Numbered from the stretch's first letter, positions 14,261 to 24,219 are shown. The stretch is 64,000 nt of DNA from Oligoflexia bacterium (GCA_903935335.1 CAIZRG010000049.1:224278-288277), one strand, 5' to 3'. Notes: generated by a model from the sequence alone, not told the origin. Numbers and translations: made by a program.

Positions 14261-15967
14261 TTAAAATCTCCCTATTTCACGATATTCTCCATAGACTGAT
14301 TTTAAAGAATCACAAATTTCCTGAAGGGTTGCATAGGATTGAACAGAGTGGAGGATAGGTTCCATTAAATTTTTTCCTGATTGTGCAGCATCTTTTACAT
14401 TCCTTATGGATTGTTGAAATGTAGTTTTCGGCCGTTTTTTTCTGAGCTCCGCTAGTTTTTGAACCTGCTGCTTTTCTACCGCAGGGTCAATTGAGAGAGT
14501 TTCAATTTCAGGGTCTGGCTCGTTCAGTTTGTATTTATTGACTCCAACCATGGTTTTTTCTCGAGACTCGAGCTGTTGTTGAAATTGATAAGCACTATTG
14601 GCAATTTCTGATTGAGGAAAGCCGCTCTCAATGGCTTTGATCATTCCTCCCAAATCCTCGATCTTTTGAATGTAGTTTAACGCCTCTTTTTCAACTTTGT
14701 GGGTGAGAATCTCCATAAAATAAGAACCCCCAAAAGGATCAGCCACGTTGGCGATTCCACTTTCTTCTGCGATAATTTGCTGAGTCCTCAGAGCAATCAT
14801 AACCGATTCATGGGAGGGTAAAGCTAAGGTCTCATCCATACTATTTGTGTGAAGAGAGTTCGTTCCTCCTAAAATGGCTGCCATGGCTTGGATAGCTACT
14901 CGAACAATATTGTTATAGGGTTGCTGTGCAGTGAGCGAGACTCCAGCTGTTTGGGCATGGGTTCTTAACATCCAGGATTTTTCTAGCTTCGCACCGTATC
15001 GCTCCTTCATGATTCTAGCCCAGATTCGGCGAGCAGCCCTGAATTTTGCAATTTCTTCAAAGAAGTCATTGTGGACATCAAAGAAAAAAGAAAGTCGCGG
15101 AGCAAAATCATCCACCAGAAGACCTCTTTCTAAGCAAGCATCCACATATGCTAGACCATCAGCCAAAGTGAAGGCTAGCTCTTGTACAGCCGTAGCACCG
15201 GCCTCCCGAATATGATAGCCACTGATGCTCACGGAGTTCCAGTTAGGGTAGTGCTTTGTACAGTATTCAATCGTATCCACAACGAGCTTGACTGCTGGAA
15301 GAACAGGATAGATCCATTCTTTTTGAGCGATATATTCTTTTAAAATATCATTTTGAAGAGTTCCCCTCACTTTTTCTCGAGGAACGTTCTGTTTTTCTGC
15401 TACCGCAAAGTACATTGCTAAAATGACAATTGCAGGAGCGTTGATGGTCATCGAGGTTGTGACTTGACTCAAAGGGATTCCTTCAAAGAGTTCCTCCATA
15501 TCCTCGAGAGAAGAAACAGAAACTCCACATTTGCCTACCTCTCCCTTTCCTCGAGGACTATCGGCATCTAAACCCATGAGGGTGGGCATATCAAAAGCTG
15601 TAGAAAGACCCGTTTGGCCATTTTCAAGTAGAAGTTTAAACCGCTGGTTGGTTTCTTGAGCCCTTGCAAATCCAGCAAACTGTCTCATTGTCCAAAGCTT
15701 TCCTCGATACAAGTTGCGTTGGACTCCACGAGTAAAAGGATACTCTCCAGGAAAACCTAGATCTCTTAAGTAATCAAAGCCTTCTTTCTTAAGATCAGCA
15801 GGGGAGGACAGAAGGGGGACTTCCATTCCACTCAGTGTTGTAAATTGGACTGGCCTAGGAGGATGATTTTTTTCAGTCTCCTGGAGACGTTTTTGCCATT
15901 CCATTTGTTTTTGTTCAATTAAATCATTTTCTGTTGGCCGATCAAGCTGGGATTTTTTGTTTACCAC
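14261..15967 (-). CDS. Methylmalonyl-CoA mutase large (catalytic) subunit
   Basis: A 568-residue TIM-barrel subunit that lacks the B12 domain, which the next gene supplies. Recognisable family segments are [37 protein letters not shown], and [16 protein letters not shown] (the substrate and adenosyl region), then [19 protein letters not shown]. The 5'-end abuts a short gap after the acyl-CoA dehydrogenase gene, so mutase, dehydrogenase, hydratase and hydroxyacyl-CoA dehydrogenase are one transcription unit. The set suggests breakdown of branched-chain or odd-chain acyl-CoA to succinyl-CoA. An isobutyryl- or ethylmalonyl-CoA mutase is a less likely alternative, as specificity residues were not checked. 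Confidence 0.92.
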   Translation of the reverse strand: MVNKKSQLDRPTENDLIEQKQMEWQKRLQETEKNHPPRPVQFTTLSGMEVPLLSSPADLKKEGFDYLRDLGFPGEYPFTRGVQRNLYRGKLWTMRQFAGFARAQETNQRFKLLLENGQTGLSTAFDMPTLMGLDADSPRGKGEVGKCGVSVSSLEDMEELFEGIPLSQVTTSMTINAPAIVILAMYFAVAEKQNVPREKVRGTLQNDILKEYIAQKEWIYPVLPAVKLVVDTIEYCTKHYPNWNSVSISGYHIREAGATAVQELAFTLADGLAYVDACLERGLLVDDFAPRLSFFFDVHNDFFEEIAKFRAARRIWARIMKERYGAKLEKSWMLRTHAQTAGVSLTAQQPYNNIVRVAIQAMAAILGGTNSLHTNSMDETLALPSHESVMIALRTQQIIAEESGIANVADPFGGSYFMEILTHKVEKEALNYIQKIEDLGGMIKAIESGFPQSEIANSAYQFQQQLESREKTMVGVNKYKLNEPDPEIETLSIDPAVEKQQVQKLAELRKKRPKTTFQQSIRNVKDAAQSGKNLMEPILHSVQSYATLQEICDSLKSVYGEYREIGRF

Positions 15968-16005
15968 CGGATGTTCTCCTGTTCAGCTGATTACAGTCTT
16001 GATTT

Positions 16006-17160
16006 CTATTTTTGAGCAAGCTCTTGTGCTGCGATCACAAGACGTTGAATTTCAGAAGTTCCTTCATAGATTTCTGTGACCTTAGCGTCACGAAAGTTTC
16101 TTTCGACCCCATAATCCTTAGTATAACCATATCCCCCATGAACCTGGATTGCTTTTGTGGTAATCCACATGGCAGCTTCAGAAGCCGCTAGTTTAGCCAT
16201 GGCTGCTTCTTTTGTGTATTTTAAACCTAAATCTTTGGAACGAGCTGCTGACCATGTTAAAAGGCGAGCCGCCTGTAATCGAGTGGCCATGTCAGCAATG
16301 AACCATTGAATAGCCTGAAGCTTCGCAATGGGAGCTCCAAATTGTTCCCGTTCAAGAGCAAATTTTTTTGAAGCTTCAAATGCAGATCGGGCAATTCCTA
16401 GAGCCTGTGAGGCAATTCCAATTCGTCCTCCATCTAAAGTTGAAAGAGCAATTTTTAAACCCTCTCCTCGTTTTCCGAGAAGACAATCTTCTGGAACAAA
16501 AACATCATCAAAAAAAAGCTGAGCAGTGGATGAAGCACAGATTCCCAACTTGTTTTCAAGTTTGGAGACTTGAAAGCCTTTGCTTTCAGTGGATACAATG
16601 AAGGCACAGATTCCTTTAGGTCCCATTTGTCGATCGAGGGTGGCAAAAGTAATGCAGTAATTTGCCTCTTTTCCATTGGTAATCCAATTTTTAGTACCCT
16701 TAATGAGATATCCGCCGGATGTGGGAACTGCTTGGACTTCAAGCCCAGCTGGATCAGATCCGTGCCCAGGCTCTGAAAGAGCAAAAGCACCCATCTTTTC
16801 TCCTTTTGCCAAGGGAATAAGAAATTTCTTTTTTTGCTCATTGCTCCCATAAGTTAAGAGGGGCCCACAAACAAGAGAGTTATTCACCGAAAGAATAACG
16901 GCTGTAGAAGCGCAGGCTGTTGCAATTTCTTCCAGAGCCATAGCATAAGAAACGGTATCCATTCCCGATCCGCCCCACACATCAGGAACCATAATCCCCA
17001 TCATTCCTAGTGATGCTAACTGTTGAATGATTTCTGTTGGAAATTGTCCACTTTCATCCAAAAGAGCAGCCATAGGTTTAATTTTGTTTTGTGAGAAAGA
17101 GCGGATTTGCTCTAAAAGTAATGCTTTTGATTCATCTCGTTCTGGCCATCCATTTATCAT
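16006..17160 (-). CDS. Acyl-CoA dehydrogenase
   Basis: A 384-residue flavoprotein of the short/medium-chain acyl-CoA dehydrogenase family. It shows GAFALSEPGHGSDP (substrate and FAD contacts), WITNGKEA, and near the C-terminus IYEGTSEIQRLVI, whose Glu is the catalytic base of most family members. RDAKVTEIYEGT and QVHGGYGYTKDYGVER are also typical. It would oxidise an acyl-CoA to the trans-2-enoyl-CoA and pass electrons to ETF, which is not in the window. It lies between the crotonase and mutase genes in the operon. Chain length preference is unknown. Confidence 0.93.
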   Translation of the reverse strand: MINGWPERDESKALLLEQIRSFSQNKIKPMAALLDESGQFPTEIIQQLASLGMMGIMVPDVWGGSGMDTVSYAMALEEIATACASTAVILSVNNSLVCGPLLTYGSNEQKKKFLIPLAKGEKMGAFALSEPGHGSDPAGLEVQAVPTSGGYLIKGTKNWITNGKEANYCITFATLDRQMGPKGICAFIVSTESKGFQVSKLENKLGICASSTAQLFFDDVFVPEDCLLGKRGEGLKIALSTLDGGRIGIASQALGIARSAFEASKKFALEREQFGAPIAKLQAIQWFIADMATRLQAARLLTWSAARSKDLGLKYTKEAAMAKLAASEAAMWITTKAIQVHGGYGYTKDYGVERNFRDAKVTEIYEGTSEIQRLVIAAQELAQK

Positions 17161-17167
17161 TGATTTG

Positions 17168-17953
17168 CTACCTCAAGAACTTAGGTTTACGTTTTTCAAG
17201 AAAAGCAGACACTCCTTCAATCTGATCAGGGCTTCCAAAGAGTCGACCAAAGGCTTGAGCCTCTGCATCGATTTTAAAATAAAGACCTTGAGTTTCCGAA
17301 AACTCATTGAGCAATTGCTTGGCTCTAGCAATGGCTGGAGCGGATTGAGCAGCCATTGCTAGAGCAGTTTCTAGCACTCGACTCATGAGCTCCTCCGAGG
17401 GATAGACATGGTTGACTAACCCCAGAGCCAAAGCTTCCTGGGCAGAGACTGGGCGCCCTGAGAAAATCAGTTCTTTGGCCCTAGGAAGTCCGATAAACTT
17501 AGATAATCGGAGAGTTGCTCCAAAGCCTGGGATCATTCCCAAACCCACTTCAGGTTGTCCAAAAATGGCTGTTTCACTCGCTAAAATAAAATCACAAGCA
17601 ATGGCAATCTCAGTTCCCGCTCCCAGAGCATAACCGTTCACAGCCGCTAGGGTGGGTTTGGGCATGAGCTCTAGAAGTTTAGTGACTTCATGCCCCAGTT
17701 GAGAGAATTGAACCCCCTCACTGATGGATTTGTTTTCCATTTCTGAAATATCTGCTCCAGAGATAAAGGCTTTTTCCCCAGCTCCAGTGATGATGACCAC
17801 TTGGGTCTTTGAGTCCTGGGACTCTTGCACTAATTGAGCTTTGAGTTGTAAAAGGAGCTCGGAATTTAAGGCGTTGAGCGTTTCTGGTCTATAAATTTGA
17901 ATGATAGAGATTCCAGGCTCGTGCTTTTCAAGAATGAGGTAGGGATTAACCAT
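17168..17953 (-). CDS. Enoyl-CoA hydratase/isomerase (crotonase family)
   Basis: A 261-residue crotonase-fold protein. The first oxyanion-hole segment is AFISGADISEM and the second is ALGAGTEIAIACDFILA. EVGLGMIPGFGAT carries the glutamate used by hydratases, and GRPVSAQEALALGLVNHV is also typical. It hydrates 2-enoyl-CoA to 3-hydroxyacyl-CoA between the acyl-CoA dehydrogenase and the hydroxyacyl-CoA dehydrogenase encoded either side of it. Its start overlaps the end of the upstream dehydrogenase gene by eight bases, so translation is coupled. Confidence 0.92.
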   Translation of the reverse strand: MVNPYLILEKHEPGISIIQIYRPETLNALNSELLLQLKAQLVQESQDSKTQVVIITGAGEKAFISGADISEMENKSISEGVQFSQLGHEVTKLLELMPKPTLAAVNGYALGAGTEIAIACDFILASETAIFGQPEVGLGMIPGFGATLRLSKFIGLPRAKELIFSGRPVSAQEALALGLVNHVYPSEELMSRVLETALAMAAQSAPAIARAKQLLNEFSETQGLYFKIDAEAQAFGRLFGSPDQIEGVSAFLEKRKPKFLR

Positions 17954-18803
17954 AGTGGTAAAATCCTCGGCCTGTTTTCTTTCCTAGCCATCCTGCTGCC
18001 ACATACTGTTTTAAAAGGGGGCAGGGCCGGTATTTTGAATCACCTAGACCTTGGTGGAGGACCTCCATAATGGCCAGGCAAGTGTCTAGGCCAATAAAGT
18101 CTGCTAAAGTGAGTGGACCCATAGGTTGGTTTGTTCCTAACCTCATAGCCGTATCGATATCTTCGATAGATGCAATGCCTTCGTGTAAAACCGTAATGGC
18201 TTCATTGATCATCGGCATTAAGATCCGATTAACGGCAAATCCAGGTTGGTCTTTCGTTTCAATAAAAGTTTTTCCCATTTTTTGAGCAACTTGACGAAAC
18301 GTTTCAAAAGTTGAGTCTGTTGTTTGAAGACCTCGAATGCCTTCGACCAGCTTCATGATTGCAACAGGATTCATAAAATGCAGTCCTGCTACTTGTCCAG
18401 CACGTTTCGTTTGTGCTGCAATTGCTGTGATGCTGATTGAGGAAGTATTGGAGGCTAGAAGCGTTGAGGGTAAACAAATTTCATCCAATTTTCGAAAAAT
18501 TTGAAACTTTAAATCTGGTTTTTCTGTGACGGCTTCAATCACAAGGTCTGTGTGTGAGAGTTCTTCCATTTGAGAAGCAGGTTGAATCCGAGATTGAATC
18601 TGTAACGCCTCATTTTGAGAAAGTTTTCCTTTTTCAATCTGCTTTTTCAGCTGAGCTGCGATTTTTTCCATGGATTGCAGGACGAAATCCTTGGATTGAT
18701 CAGCAAGAACTACTTGGAAACCTGATTGGGATGCAGTTAAAGCAATTCCAGAACCCATTTGACCTGCACCCAACACTCCAATTCGATTGATTTTGAAAGA
18801 CAT
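17946..18803 (-). CDS. 3-hydroxybutyryl-CoA dehydrogenase
   Basis: An approximately 285-residue two-domain NAD(P)-dependent enzyme. The N-terminal Rossmann motif is GVLGAGQMGSGIA. The catalytic His is in GLHFMNPVAIMKLVE. FVNR-like FAVNRILMPMINEA and the C-terminal GPLTLADFIGLDT and KTGRGFYHY complete the family pattern. An in-frame GTG start at 18821 exists, but the ATG at 18803 has AAGGG five bases upstream. It follows mnmE by only about 44 bases, which places the acyl-CoA genes in the same leftward run as rpmH to mnmE. Confidence 0.93.
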   Translation of the reverse strand: MSFKINRIGVLGAGQMGSGIALTASQSGFQVVLADQSKDFVLQSMEKIAAQLKKQIEKGKLSQNEALQIQSRIQPASQMEELSHTDLVIEAVTEKPDLKFQIFRKLDEICLPSTLLASNTSSISITAIAAQTKRAGQVAGLHFMNPVAIMKLVEGIRGLQTTDSTFETFRQVAQKMGKTFIETKDQPGFAVNRILMPMINEAITVLHEGIASIEDIDTAMRLGTNQPMGPLTLADFIGLDTCLAIMEVLHQGLGDSKYRPCPLLKQYVAAGWLGKKTGRGFYHYG

Positions 18804-18847
18804 AATGACCCTTTCTTTCACCGAACCCCATTAGCCCAGAAAGCGAT

Positions 18848-20266
18848 TTACTTTCCAATACAAAAATGAGAAAAAATCTGTCCCAAAATATCATCTGGGA
18901 CAGTTTGTCCAATGAGGGGCTCTAGAGAATGCAAAGCTTGACGAATATCAGATGCAAACAGATCAATTTCTGAAGCTTCAGAAGCTCTTTGCAAATCCAT
19001 AAGGGCATCTGTCACTGCCGTGAGTTGATGGATTTGAGTCAATAAAAGCTCTCCCCGGTCACGATGAGTCCATGTATCGCACAACTCAAGAATCGCCTCA
19101 ATCGCTTCGGATAGCCCTTCTCCGTTTTGCGAAGAGGTCACAATCCATTTCGGGATTCTCATGGGTTTTAAGGACTCAAGAGTTATTTGAAGTTTTTCTT
19201 GAGAGCAAATGTCTGCCTTCGTCAAAACTCCTAGGACTTTATTTTCTAAAGGAGAAAGCGTACAAAGCTCATCCCACTTTTTTTTTGAAAGGCTTAAATC
19301 TGAACTTGAATCCACAAGAAAAAGAATTAAATCTGATTGTCTAATAATCTCTTCAGTTCGTTTCACCCCGAGCTTTTCAATTCGCTGTTGGGTTGCTCTT
19401 AAGCCTGCTGTATCTTGGAGTCGCACGGTAACCGTTTTTGTTTGTCCTCGTAAAGTGAGACTTTCAGAGACAACATCACGGGTTGTTCCTTCCATCTCAG
19501 AAACAATCGATCGATTTTCTCCTAACAAGGCATTAAAGAAACTCGATTTTCCAGCATTGGGTAGTCCAATGAATCCAATTGAAATACCGTTTTGGATACG
19601 GACTCCCCGGAAATAAGTCTCTCTGAGCTTCTCTAAGAGCTTTTGGATGGAATTTAAACGAGATTGTAGCTTTGGCAGTGAGACTTCATCCACATCTTGA
19701 TCTGCAAAGTCGATTCCTACTTCACCTAAGACAGCTAAGGTTCTGAGTTCAGTTCCTAGCTTTGAAAGAAGAGGATTTTCTTGACCCGACATTTTTTCTA
19801 ATGCCAAAGCTGTTGCATTTCGGTTCGTTGCACAGACTAAATCAGCAACGGCTTGAGCTTGAAAGAGCGTCATTTTTCCATTTCTCACCCCTCTCAAACT
19901 AAACTCTCCTGGAAGTGCTTGGCGGGCTCCAAGTTCAATGAGTCGTTCCAGAAGAAGATGACAGATCAATCGACTTCCATGAACATGGTATTCCACTAAA
20001 TCCTCTCCAGTATAACTTTCTGGCTTTTGAAAGCAGACAACCAAAGCGTGGTCTAATACCTCACCTTTTTTATCATATAAACGGGTGAGTACCATTTTAC
20101 GAGGCTCTAACAGACCAGATCCACGAGAGAGTGAGACCTCTTGCAAGATTGAAAAAGCTTGATCACCACTCGTCCGTACAATTGCAACAGCACCACCGAC
20201 TTCTGTTGCAATAGCAGTAATTGTATCCTGAGATAAATAGCCTGAGCTATCTCGCAGGAGCGGCAT
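18848..20266 (-). CDS. mnmE: tRNA-modifying GTPase MnmE
   Basis: A 472-residue dimeric GTPase that works with MnmG to add the carboxymethylaminomethyl group to U34 of certain tRNAs. It has the formyl-THF-binding N-terminal domain, a G domain with P-loop GLPNAGKSS, DTAGLR and TKAD, and the terminal CIGK motif whose Cys is essential. Its partner mnmG lies about 22 kb away next to rsmG. The start overlaps the yidC stop by 20 bases, continuing the rpmH-rnpA-yidD-yidC-mnmE order common in Gram-negatives. Confidence 0.97.
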   Translation of the reverse strand: MPLLRDSSGYLSQDTITAIATEVGGAVAIVRTSGDQAFSILQEVSLSRGSGLLEPRKMVLTRLYDKKGEVLDHALVVCFQKPESYTGEDLVEYHVHGSRLICHLLLERLIELGARQALPGEFSLRGVRNGKMTLFQAQAVADLVCATNRNATALALEKMSGQENPLLSKLGTELRTLAVLGEVGIDFADQDVDEVSLPKLQSRLNSIQKLLEKLRETYFRGVRIQNGISIGFIGLPNAGKSSFFNALLGENRSIVSEMEGTTRDVVSESLTLRGQTKTVTVRLQDTAGLRATQQRIEKLGVKRTEEIIRQSDLILFLVDSSSDLSLSKKKWDELCTLSPLENKVLGVLTKADICSQEKLQITLESLKPMRIPKWIVTSSQNGEGLSEAIEAILELCDTWTHRDRGELLLTQIHQLTAVTDALMDLQRASEASEIDLFASDIRQALHSLEPLIGQTVPDDILGQIFSHFCIGK

Positions 20267-21839
20267 TGAGTTTTTTATTTAAGATCAGTTGTTGTACAAT
20301 GCTTGCTAAAGCATTGACGAGCATATAAATCGTCAGTCCTGAGGGTAGAGTCAGCATAAATGCTCCAAAAATGAGAGGCATGAGTTGCATCATTTTTGCT
20401 TGGGTTGGATCTGTCGCTGTATTAGGAGTCAACTTTTGCTGAACAAACATAGTTAAGGAAAGCAAAATCGGGGTCACATAATAGGGATCCCGATTTGAAA
20501 GATCATGAATCCAAAGTGCGAAAGGCGCATGGTAAAGCTCAATCGAGCTATACAGCACTCGGTAGAGTGCAAAAAAGATGGGCATTTGGATCAACATCGG
20601 AAGACAGCCTGCCATGGGGTTATAGCCATGACTCTTCATCATCGTGAGCATTTCACGGTTTAAAGCTTCTCGATCATCTTTGTGCTTTTCCCGGATGCGC
20701 TGCAATTGGGGCTGAAGCGCTGCCATTTTTTTCATACTCTTCATACTCTTAAAGGTCAGAGGATAAGTTAATATTTTGAGTAAAAGAGTCAAACAGATGA
20801 TTGCAAGCCCATAGTTTTTTAGGAATTGATAGAACCATCTCAAAGTTTTGAGAAGAGGATAGGCAAAAACGGTAAACCAACCAAAATCAACGGTATGGTC
20901 CAAGGTGGGTTCTACTCTTCTTAACAGTTCAAGTTCTTTTGGACCAAAATAAACTCGAACAGGAAGAGTCAGGGAGTTCCCTGGGATAGGATAAACAAGG
21001 CTAGCATGGGTTTTGCCTGAGCTCACCGGTTGAATTAATCCTTTCGCTTCCATTGGGCTTTGAGCAATGAGACTTAAGATGAAGTAGCGATTGGTTGCGC
21101 CAACGTACTTGACTGGGGTGGGGATTTCTTTCAGTTCGGTCGCATCTTTGAGGAGGAGTCGTTCAATGGATTGCTGAGTCCAGTAGACTATTTGTCGATC
21201 TTGGGCTTCTGGATCATTTTCAATTGCACTGGACGAAAGAGATAAGAAGGCATATCGGGGTTGTTGAATTTTTTTGAACTGAGCATGAATGACTGTATCC
21301 ACATAAGGTACAGACAAAGAGGTTTTAAACTCTCGTGTCAGTTTCACCTGGTCATCTTCATACACCCAAAGAGCACCTAAGGGAGTTTTACTGAGTGACC
21401 CTTGAACTTCGTTGAGGTACGCAAAGTTGTGATCATCAAACGCTAAACTGATTTCTCGGGTTTGATGAGTTACTGACTGAAGGTCAACGGCACTGGATTC
21501 TGGGGAAAGACCTAGTTTATAGTCCTTAAGAACCCAATTTTGGAAAAAAGGCCCGGCATGATTGAGAACGACAGTTCCAATTTCAGTAAGCAGAGAGATT
21601 TCTTCTAAAGTTTTCTGGGGTTCTCCCTTTTGTTGGGGTTTTGAAGGAGGTTGTGGAGAGATATTTTGTGAGAGAAGTACCGGGTTGCCCTGAGTCTGAG
21701 GAGAGCTAGCTGGACTGGGTGTTTTAAGAGGAAGCGCACCAACGCTTTCAGGATGAAGTCTGGGCTCGATGTAAAGCTTTTGCCAGCCTAAATAAATCAC
21801 AAAACATAAGGTCATTGCTAAAATGGTTCTACGGTCCAT
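20247..21839 (-). CDS. yidC: Membrane protein insertase YidC
   Basis: A 530-residue Gram-negative-type YidC with an N-terminal anchor (about residues 6-22), a large periplasmic domain preceded by a Pro/Gln-rich linker, and the conserved five-helix insertase core at the C-terminus. The core includes [24 protein letters not shown] and the [16 protein letters not shown] segment [15 protein letters not shown]. It inserts and folds inner-membrane proteins alone or with SecYEG. It overlaps yidD by 11 bases upstream and mnmE by 20 bases downstream. Confidence 0.97.
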   Translation of the reverse strand: MDRRTILAMTLCFVIYLGWQKLYIEPRLHPESVGALPLKTPSPASSPQTQGNPVLLSQNISPQPPSKPQQKGEPQKTLEEISLLTEIGTVVLNHAGPFFQNWVLKDYKLGLSPESSAVDLQSVTHQTREISLAFDDHNFAYLNEVQGSLSKTPLGALWVYEDDQVKLTREFKTSLSVPYVDTVIHAQFKKIQQPRYAFLSLSSSAIENDPEAQDRQIVYWTQQSIERLLLKDATELKEIPTPVKYVGATNRYFILSLIAQSPMEAKGLIQPVSSGKTHASLVYPIPGNSLTLPVRVYFGPKELELLRRVEPTLDHTVDFGWFTVFAYPLLKTLRWFYQFLKNYGLAIICLTLLLKILTYPLTFKSMKSMKKMAALQPQLQRIREKHKDDREALNREMLTMMKSHGYNPMAGCLPMLIQMPIFFALYRVLYSSIELYHAPFALWIHDLSNRDPYYVTPILLSLTMFVQQKLTPNTATDPTQAKMMQLMPLIFGAFMLTLPSGLTIYMLVNALASIVQQLILNKKLNAAPAR

Positions 21840-22113
21840 GTTTTACCTTCCGCGTGCTTGATAAATATCGACCCTGAATAGCACACGGGACAGGGTCATA
21901 GCCAGCTTCTGAAAAAGGGTGGCATCGAAAAATTCGTTTTAAAGCTAAAAAGCCCCCTTTGTAAAGTCCATGAAGAGAAATAGCTTCTGAAGCATAAGTG
22001 CTGCAGCTGGGTGTAAAACGGCATCCATAAGGAGTTCCTGATAAAAGATGGAGTATTGGAGAAATCAGAAAGCGATAAAAAAATAAAAAAAATCGGGTTA
22101 TGATCAAAATCAT
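21829..22113 (-). CDS. yidD: Membrane protein insertion efficiency factor YidD
   Basis: A 94-residue protein with the family hallmark [13 protein letters not shown], followed by [19 protein letters not shown] and GYDPVP. The N-terminus forms an amphipathic helix. It helps YidC-dependent insertion at the inner membrane. Its ATG overlaps the rnpA stop in an ATGA arrangement, and it in turn overlaps yidC by 11 bases. Confidence 0.95.
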   Translation of the reverse strand: MILIITRFFLFFYRFLISPILHLLSGTPYGCRFTPSCSTYASEAISLHGLYKGGFLALKRIFRCHPFSEAGYDPVPCAIQGRYLSSTRKVKHGP

Positions 22114-22460
22114 GATGAAAAAAACCCTTTTAAGTCTTCTGCTAACTTTTTGGAATACAAATGGGTCATTTTTTGGGTGAATGGAATGACAACGTTATAA
22201 TCAAAGCTGCCTAAAATGGAAGTGTGGGCCCGAAATGTTTCTCGGATCTGCCGTTTCACCCGATTTCTTTCAATGGAAGATCCTCGAGCTTTTAAAGTTA
22301 TACCCAGACGAGCATGTCCGCAGGCATTGGAGATTCGATAAACAGTAGCGTTTTTAAGACGAAAAGATTGGCTGTTCTTAAAAAAAAGCCGATACTGCCA
22401 CGGATAATGGAGTCTTTGAAGAGGATTAAAAGCTTGAGAACTTTGAAAAGACTGCGTAAT
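22110..22460 (-). CDS. rnpA: Ribonuclease P protein component, apparent ATT start
   Basis: Between the rpmH stop and yidD the minus strand encodes a 116-residue protein with the RNase P protein signature [15 protein letters not shown] at about 63-77, preceded by [12 protein letters not shown] and followed by FDYNVVIPF. These place it firmly in the RnpA family and in its usual locus. No ATG, GTG or TTG occurs in frame between the rpmH TAA and the conserved core. The best start is ATT at 22460, directly after the rpmH stop, with AGG eight to ten bases upstream. The N-terminus is divergent. Weak start use would keep RnpA levels low relative to L34. Confidence 0.88.
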   Translation of the reverse strand: MTQSFQSSQAFNPLQRLHYPWQYRLFFKNSQSFRLKNATVYRISNACGHARLGITLKARGSSIERNRVKRQIRETFRAHTSILGSFDYNVVIPFTQKMTHLYSKKLAEDLKGFFSS

Positions 22461-22610
22461 TTACTTACCTGCTAGTTTTACGGTAAGGCGTTTGCGCCCC
22501 TTGGATCTTCGTCTTTTTAGAACTTTTTGGCCGTTCGCTGTTTTCATTCGAGCTCGGAAACCGTGACGTCGCCGACGTTTGGTTCTGCTAGGTTGATAGG
22601 TTCTTTTCAT
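22461..22610 (-). CDS. rpmH: 50S ribosomal protein L34
   Basis: A 49-residue, extremely basic protein starting [19 protein letters not shown] and ending LTVKLAGK, an unmistakable L34. It is the first gene of the leftward run rpmH-rnpA-yidD-yidC-mnmE and the acyl-CoA genes. Its TAA is immediately followed by the presumed ATT start of rnpA. The 98 bases between it and dnaA must contain divergent promoters, but I see no DnaA boxes there. Confidence 0.97.
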   Translation of the reverse strand: MKRTYQPSRTKRRRRHGFRARMKTANGQKVLKRRRSKGRKRLTVKLAGK

Positions 22611-22708
22611 AATTCACTTTGCTCCAGAAAATTAGGGTTTAAGGACAATATCCAACGTCAGTCGCATTGTCAAGAACAAGGGCTCATGCTATTCGATAAG
22701 GATCGGGT

Positions 22709-24139
22709 ATGAAAAGTTCAATCCATTTTGATAGTGGTCAGTGGCCTGAATTGTGGCAAGCATCTTGTCGTCTTTTTGAGCAGACCGTCGTTCCTAATCA
22801 GCTCCAGGCTTGGATTTTGCCTCTGGAGTTTGTGGATGCTATTGCCACTGAAGAAACGATCAAAATCAATTTGGCCGCTCCCAATGATTTTTCTGCACAG
22901 TGGGTTCGGGAGCATTATTATAAAATAATTATTTCGGGCTTATCTCAGATCATTGGGCACCCCTGTGAGTTGACTTTGACTGTGAAGGAAGACACGAATG
23001 AACTTAAACTGAATTTCTTTGAGCCTCAGGTTCAATCTCCTCCTGTGTTGGCGTCTTCTTCTGTTTCTCCGGCTATGATTCGAGGGAGTTCTACTAAAAC
23101 TCTATCTGCAGGAAGATCTGGAAGTGATTATCCAGATTCTCGGTATACTTTCGATAGTTTTGTGGTGGGAGCCAGCAATCAGTTTGCACATGCAACAGCA
23201 GTGGCAGTGGCTGAACAACCTGCAAGACAGTATAACCCTTTGTTTCTTTATAGTCCTCCTGGGTTGGGAAAGACCCATCTTCTCCATGCGATTGGAAATC
23301 GACTCATTGCACACAACCCAGATGCCAGGGTGGCCTATCTTTCTGCTGAAAAATTTGTGAATGAACTTATTGATTCTCTTCAACACCGAAGAATGCCTCA
23401 GTTTCGTTCGAAGTATCGAGACAGCTTTGACATGATTTTGATTGATGACATTCAGTTTATTGCAGGGAAAAACACGAGTGAAGAAGAATTTTTTCATACC
23501 TTTAATGCGCTTCATAGCTCGAAGCGTCAAATTGTAGTGAGCAGTGATCGCCCTCCGAAGGAAATTGAAGGTCTTGAGGAAAGAGTCAGAACTCGGTTTG
23601 AGTGGGGTTTAGTAGCTGATATTAGTCCTCCAGAAATTGAGACACGAATTGCAATTTTAAAATCGAAGGCAGAAAGAGACGATATTTATCTTCCGGATGA
23701 TGTTGCTACTTTCTTAGCCTCTTATGTGAAGTCCAATGTTCGTGAGCTTGAAGGGGTTTTAATTCGTCTTCAGGCCCAGTCTTCTTTGACGGGAGCTGAG
23801 ATTTCTTTAGAAATGGCCAAGCATGAGTTAAAAACTTTGGTCCCGGAGGAGGGATCTTGTTTTACGATCGAGTCGATTCAAAGTGCAGTGGCTAAGCACT
23901 ACCGTTTGAAGGTTCAAGAACTCAAGTCAGTGACTCGAGTTCGCACAGTGGCTTTGCCTCGACAAATTGCGATGTATCTCATTCGAAAGTACACAGGGAT
24001 TGGATTTAAAGAGATTGGCCTTTATTTTGGAGGCAAAGATCATACTACTATTTTACATGCTTGCCAAAAAATTGAAGCAGGTTTAGAAGGAGATCAAGAA
24101 ATTCGAGAAGCTGTTGAAACCATTCAAAATCTTCTTTAG
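22709..24139 (+). CDS. dnaA: Chromosomal replication initiator protein DnaA
   Basis: A 476-residue initiator with all four domains. These are an N-terminal helicase-loading domain, a linker rich in Ser/Pro at about 105-145, an AAA+ core with Walker A PPGLGKTHLL and Walker B ILIDDIQF, and the DNA-binding domain IV signature FGGKDHTTILHAC. It binds the TTATCCACA boxes found at 13.3-13.8 kb. It is divergent from rpmH, and a tRNA-Gly gene begins three bases after its stop. Unusually it is not followed by dnaN, and the origin lies next to dnaN instead. Confidence 0.98.
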   Translation: MKSSIHFDSGQWPELWQASCRLFEQTVVPNQLQAWILPLEFVDAIATEETIKINLAAPNDFSAQWVREHYYKIIISGLSQIIGHPCELTLTVKEDTNELKLNFFEPQVQSPPVLASSSVSPAMIRGSSTKTLSAGRSGSDYPDSRYTFDSFVVGASNQFAHATAVAVAEQPARQYNPLFLYSPPGLGKTHLLHAIGNRLIAHNPDARVAYLSAEKFVNELIDSLQHRRMPQFRSKYRDSFDMILIDDIQFIAGKNTSEEEFFHTFNALHSSKRQIVVSSDRPPKEIEGLEERVRTRFEWGLVADISPPEIETRIAILKSKAERDDIYLPDDVATFLASYVKSNVRELEGVLIRLQAQSSLTGAEISLEMAKHELKTLVPEEGSCFTIESIQSAVAKHYRLKVQELKSVTRVRTVALPRQIAMYLIRKYTGIGFKEIGLYFGGKDHTTILHACQKIEAGLEGDQEIREAVETIQNLL

Positions 24140-24142
24140 AAT

Positions 24143-24219
24143 GCGGGCGTAGCTCAGTTGGCTAGAGCGCGAGCTTCCCAAGCTCGAGGTCGAGGGTTCG
24201 AGACCCTTCGCCCGCTCCA
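24143..24219 (+). tRNA. tRNA-Gly (CCC anticodon)
   Basis: A 77-base cloverleaf. The acceptor stem GCGGGCG pairs with CGCCCGC, followed by discriminator T and an encoded CCA. The D-arm is AGCTCAGTTGGCTAGAGC. The anticodon stem CGAGC/GCTCG encloses loop TTCCCAA, giving anticodon CCC. The T-arm is GAGGGTTCGAGACCCTT. It reads Gly codon GGG. It starts three bases after dnaA and may be co-transcribed with it. Confidence 0.95.

Noticed and set aside
16455..16850. 131-codon minus-strand ORF inside the acyl-CoA dehydrogenase gene
   Set aside because: Out-of-frame shadow with no supporting motif; the dehydrogenase frame is complete.
22611..22708. dnaA-rpmH intergenic as the origin
   Set aside because: No DnaA boxes or AT-rich unwinding tract found in these 98 bases, while a dense cluster lies at 13.3-13.8 kb.
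23102..23530. 142-codon antisense ORF within dnaA
   Set aside because: Shadow of a conserved AAA+ coding region with no domain of its own.
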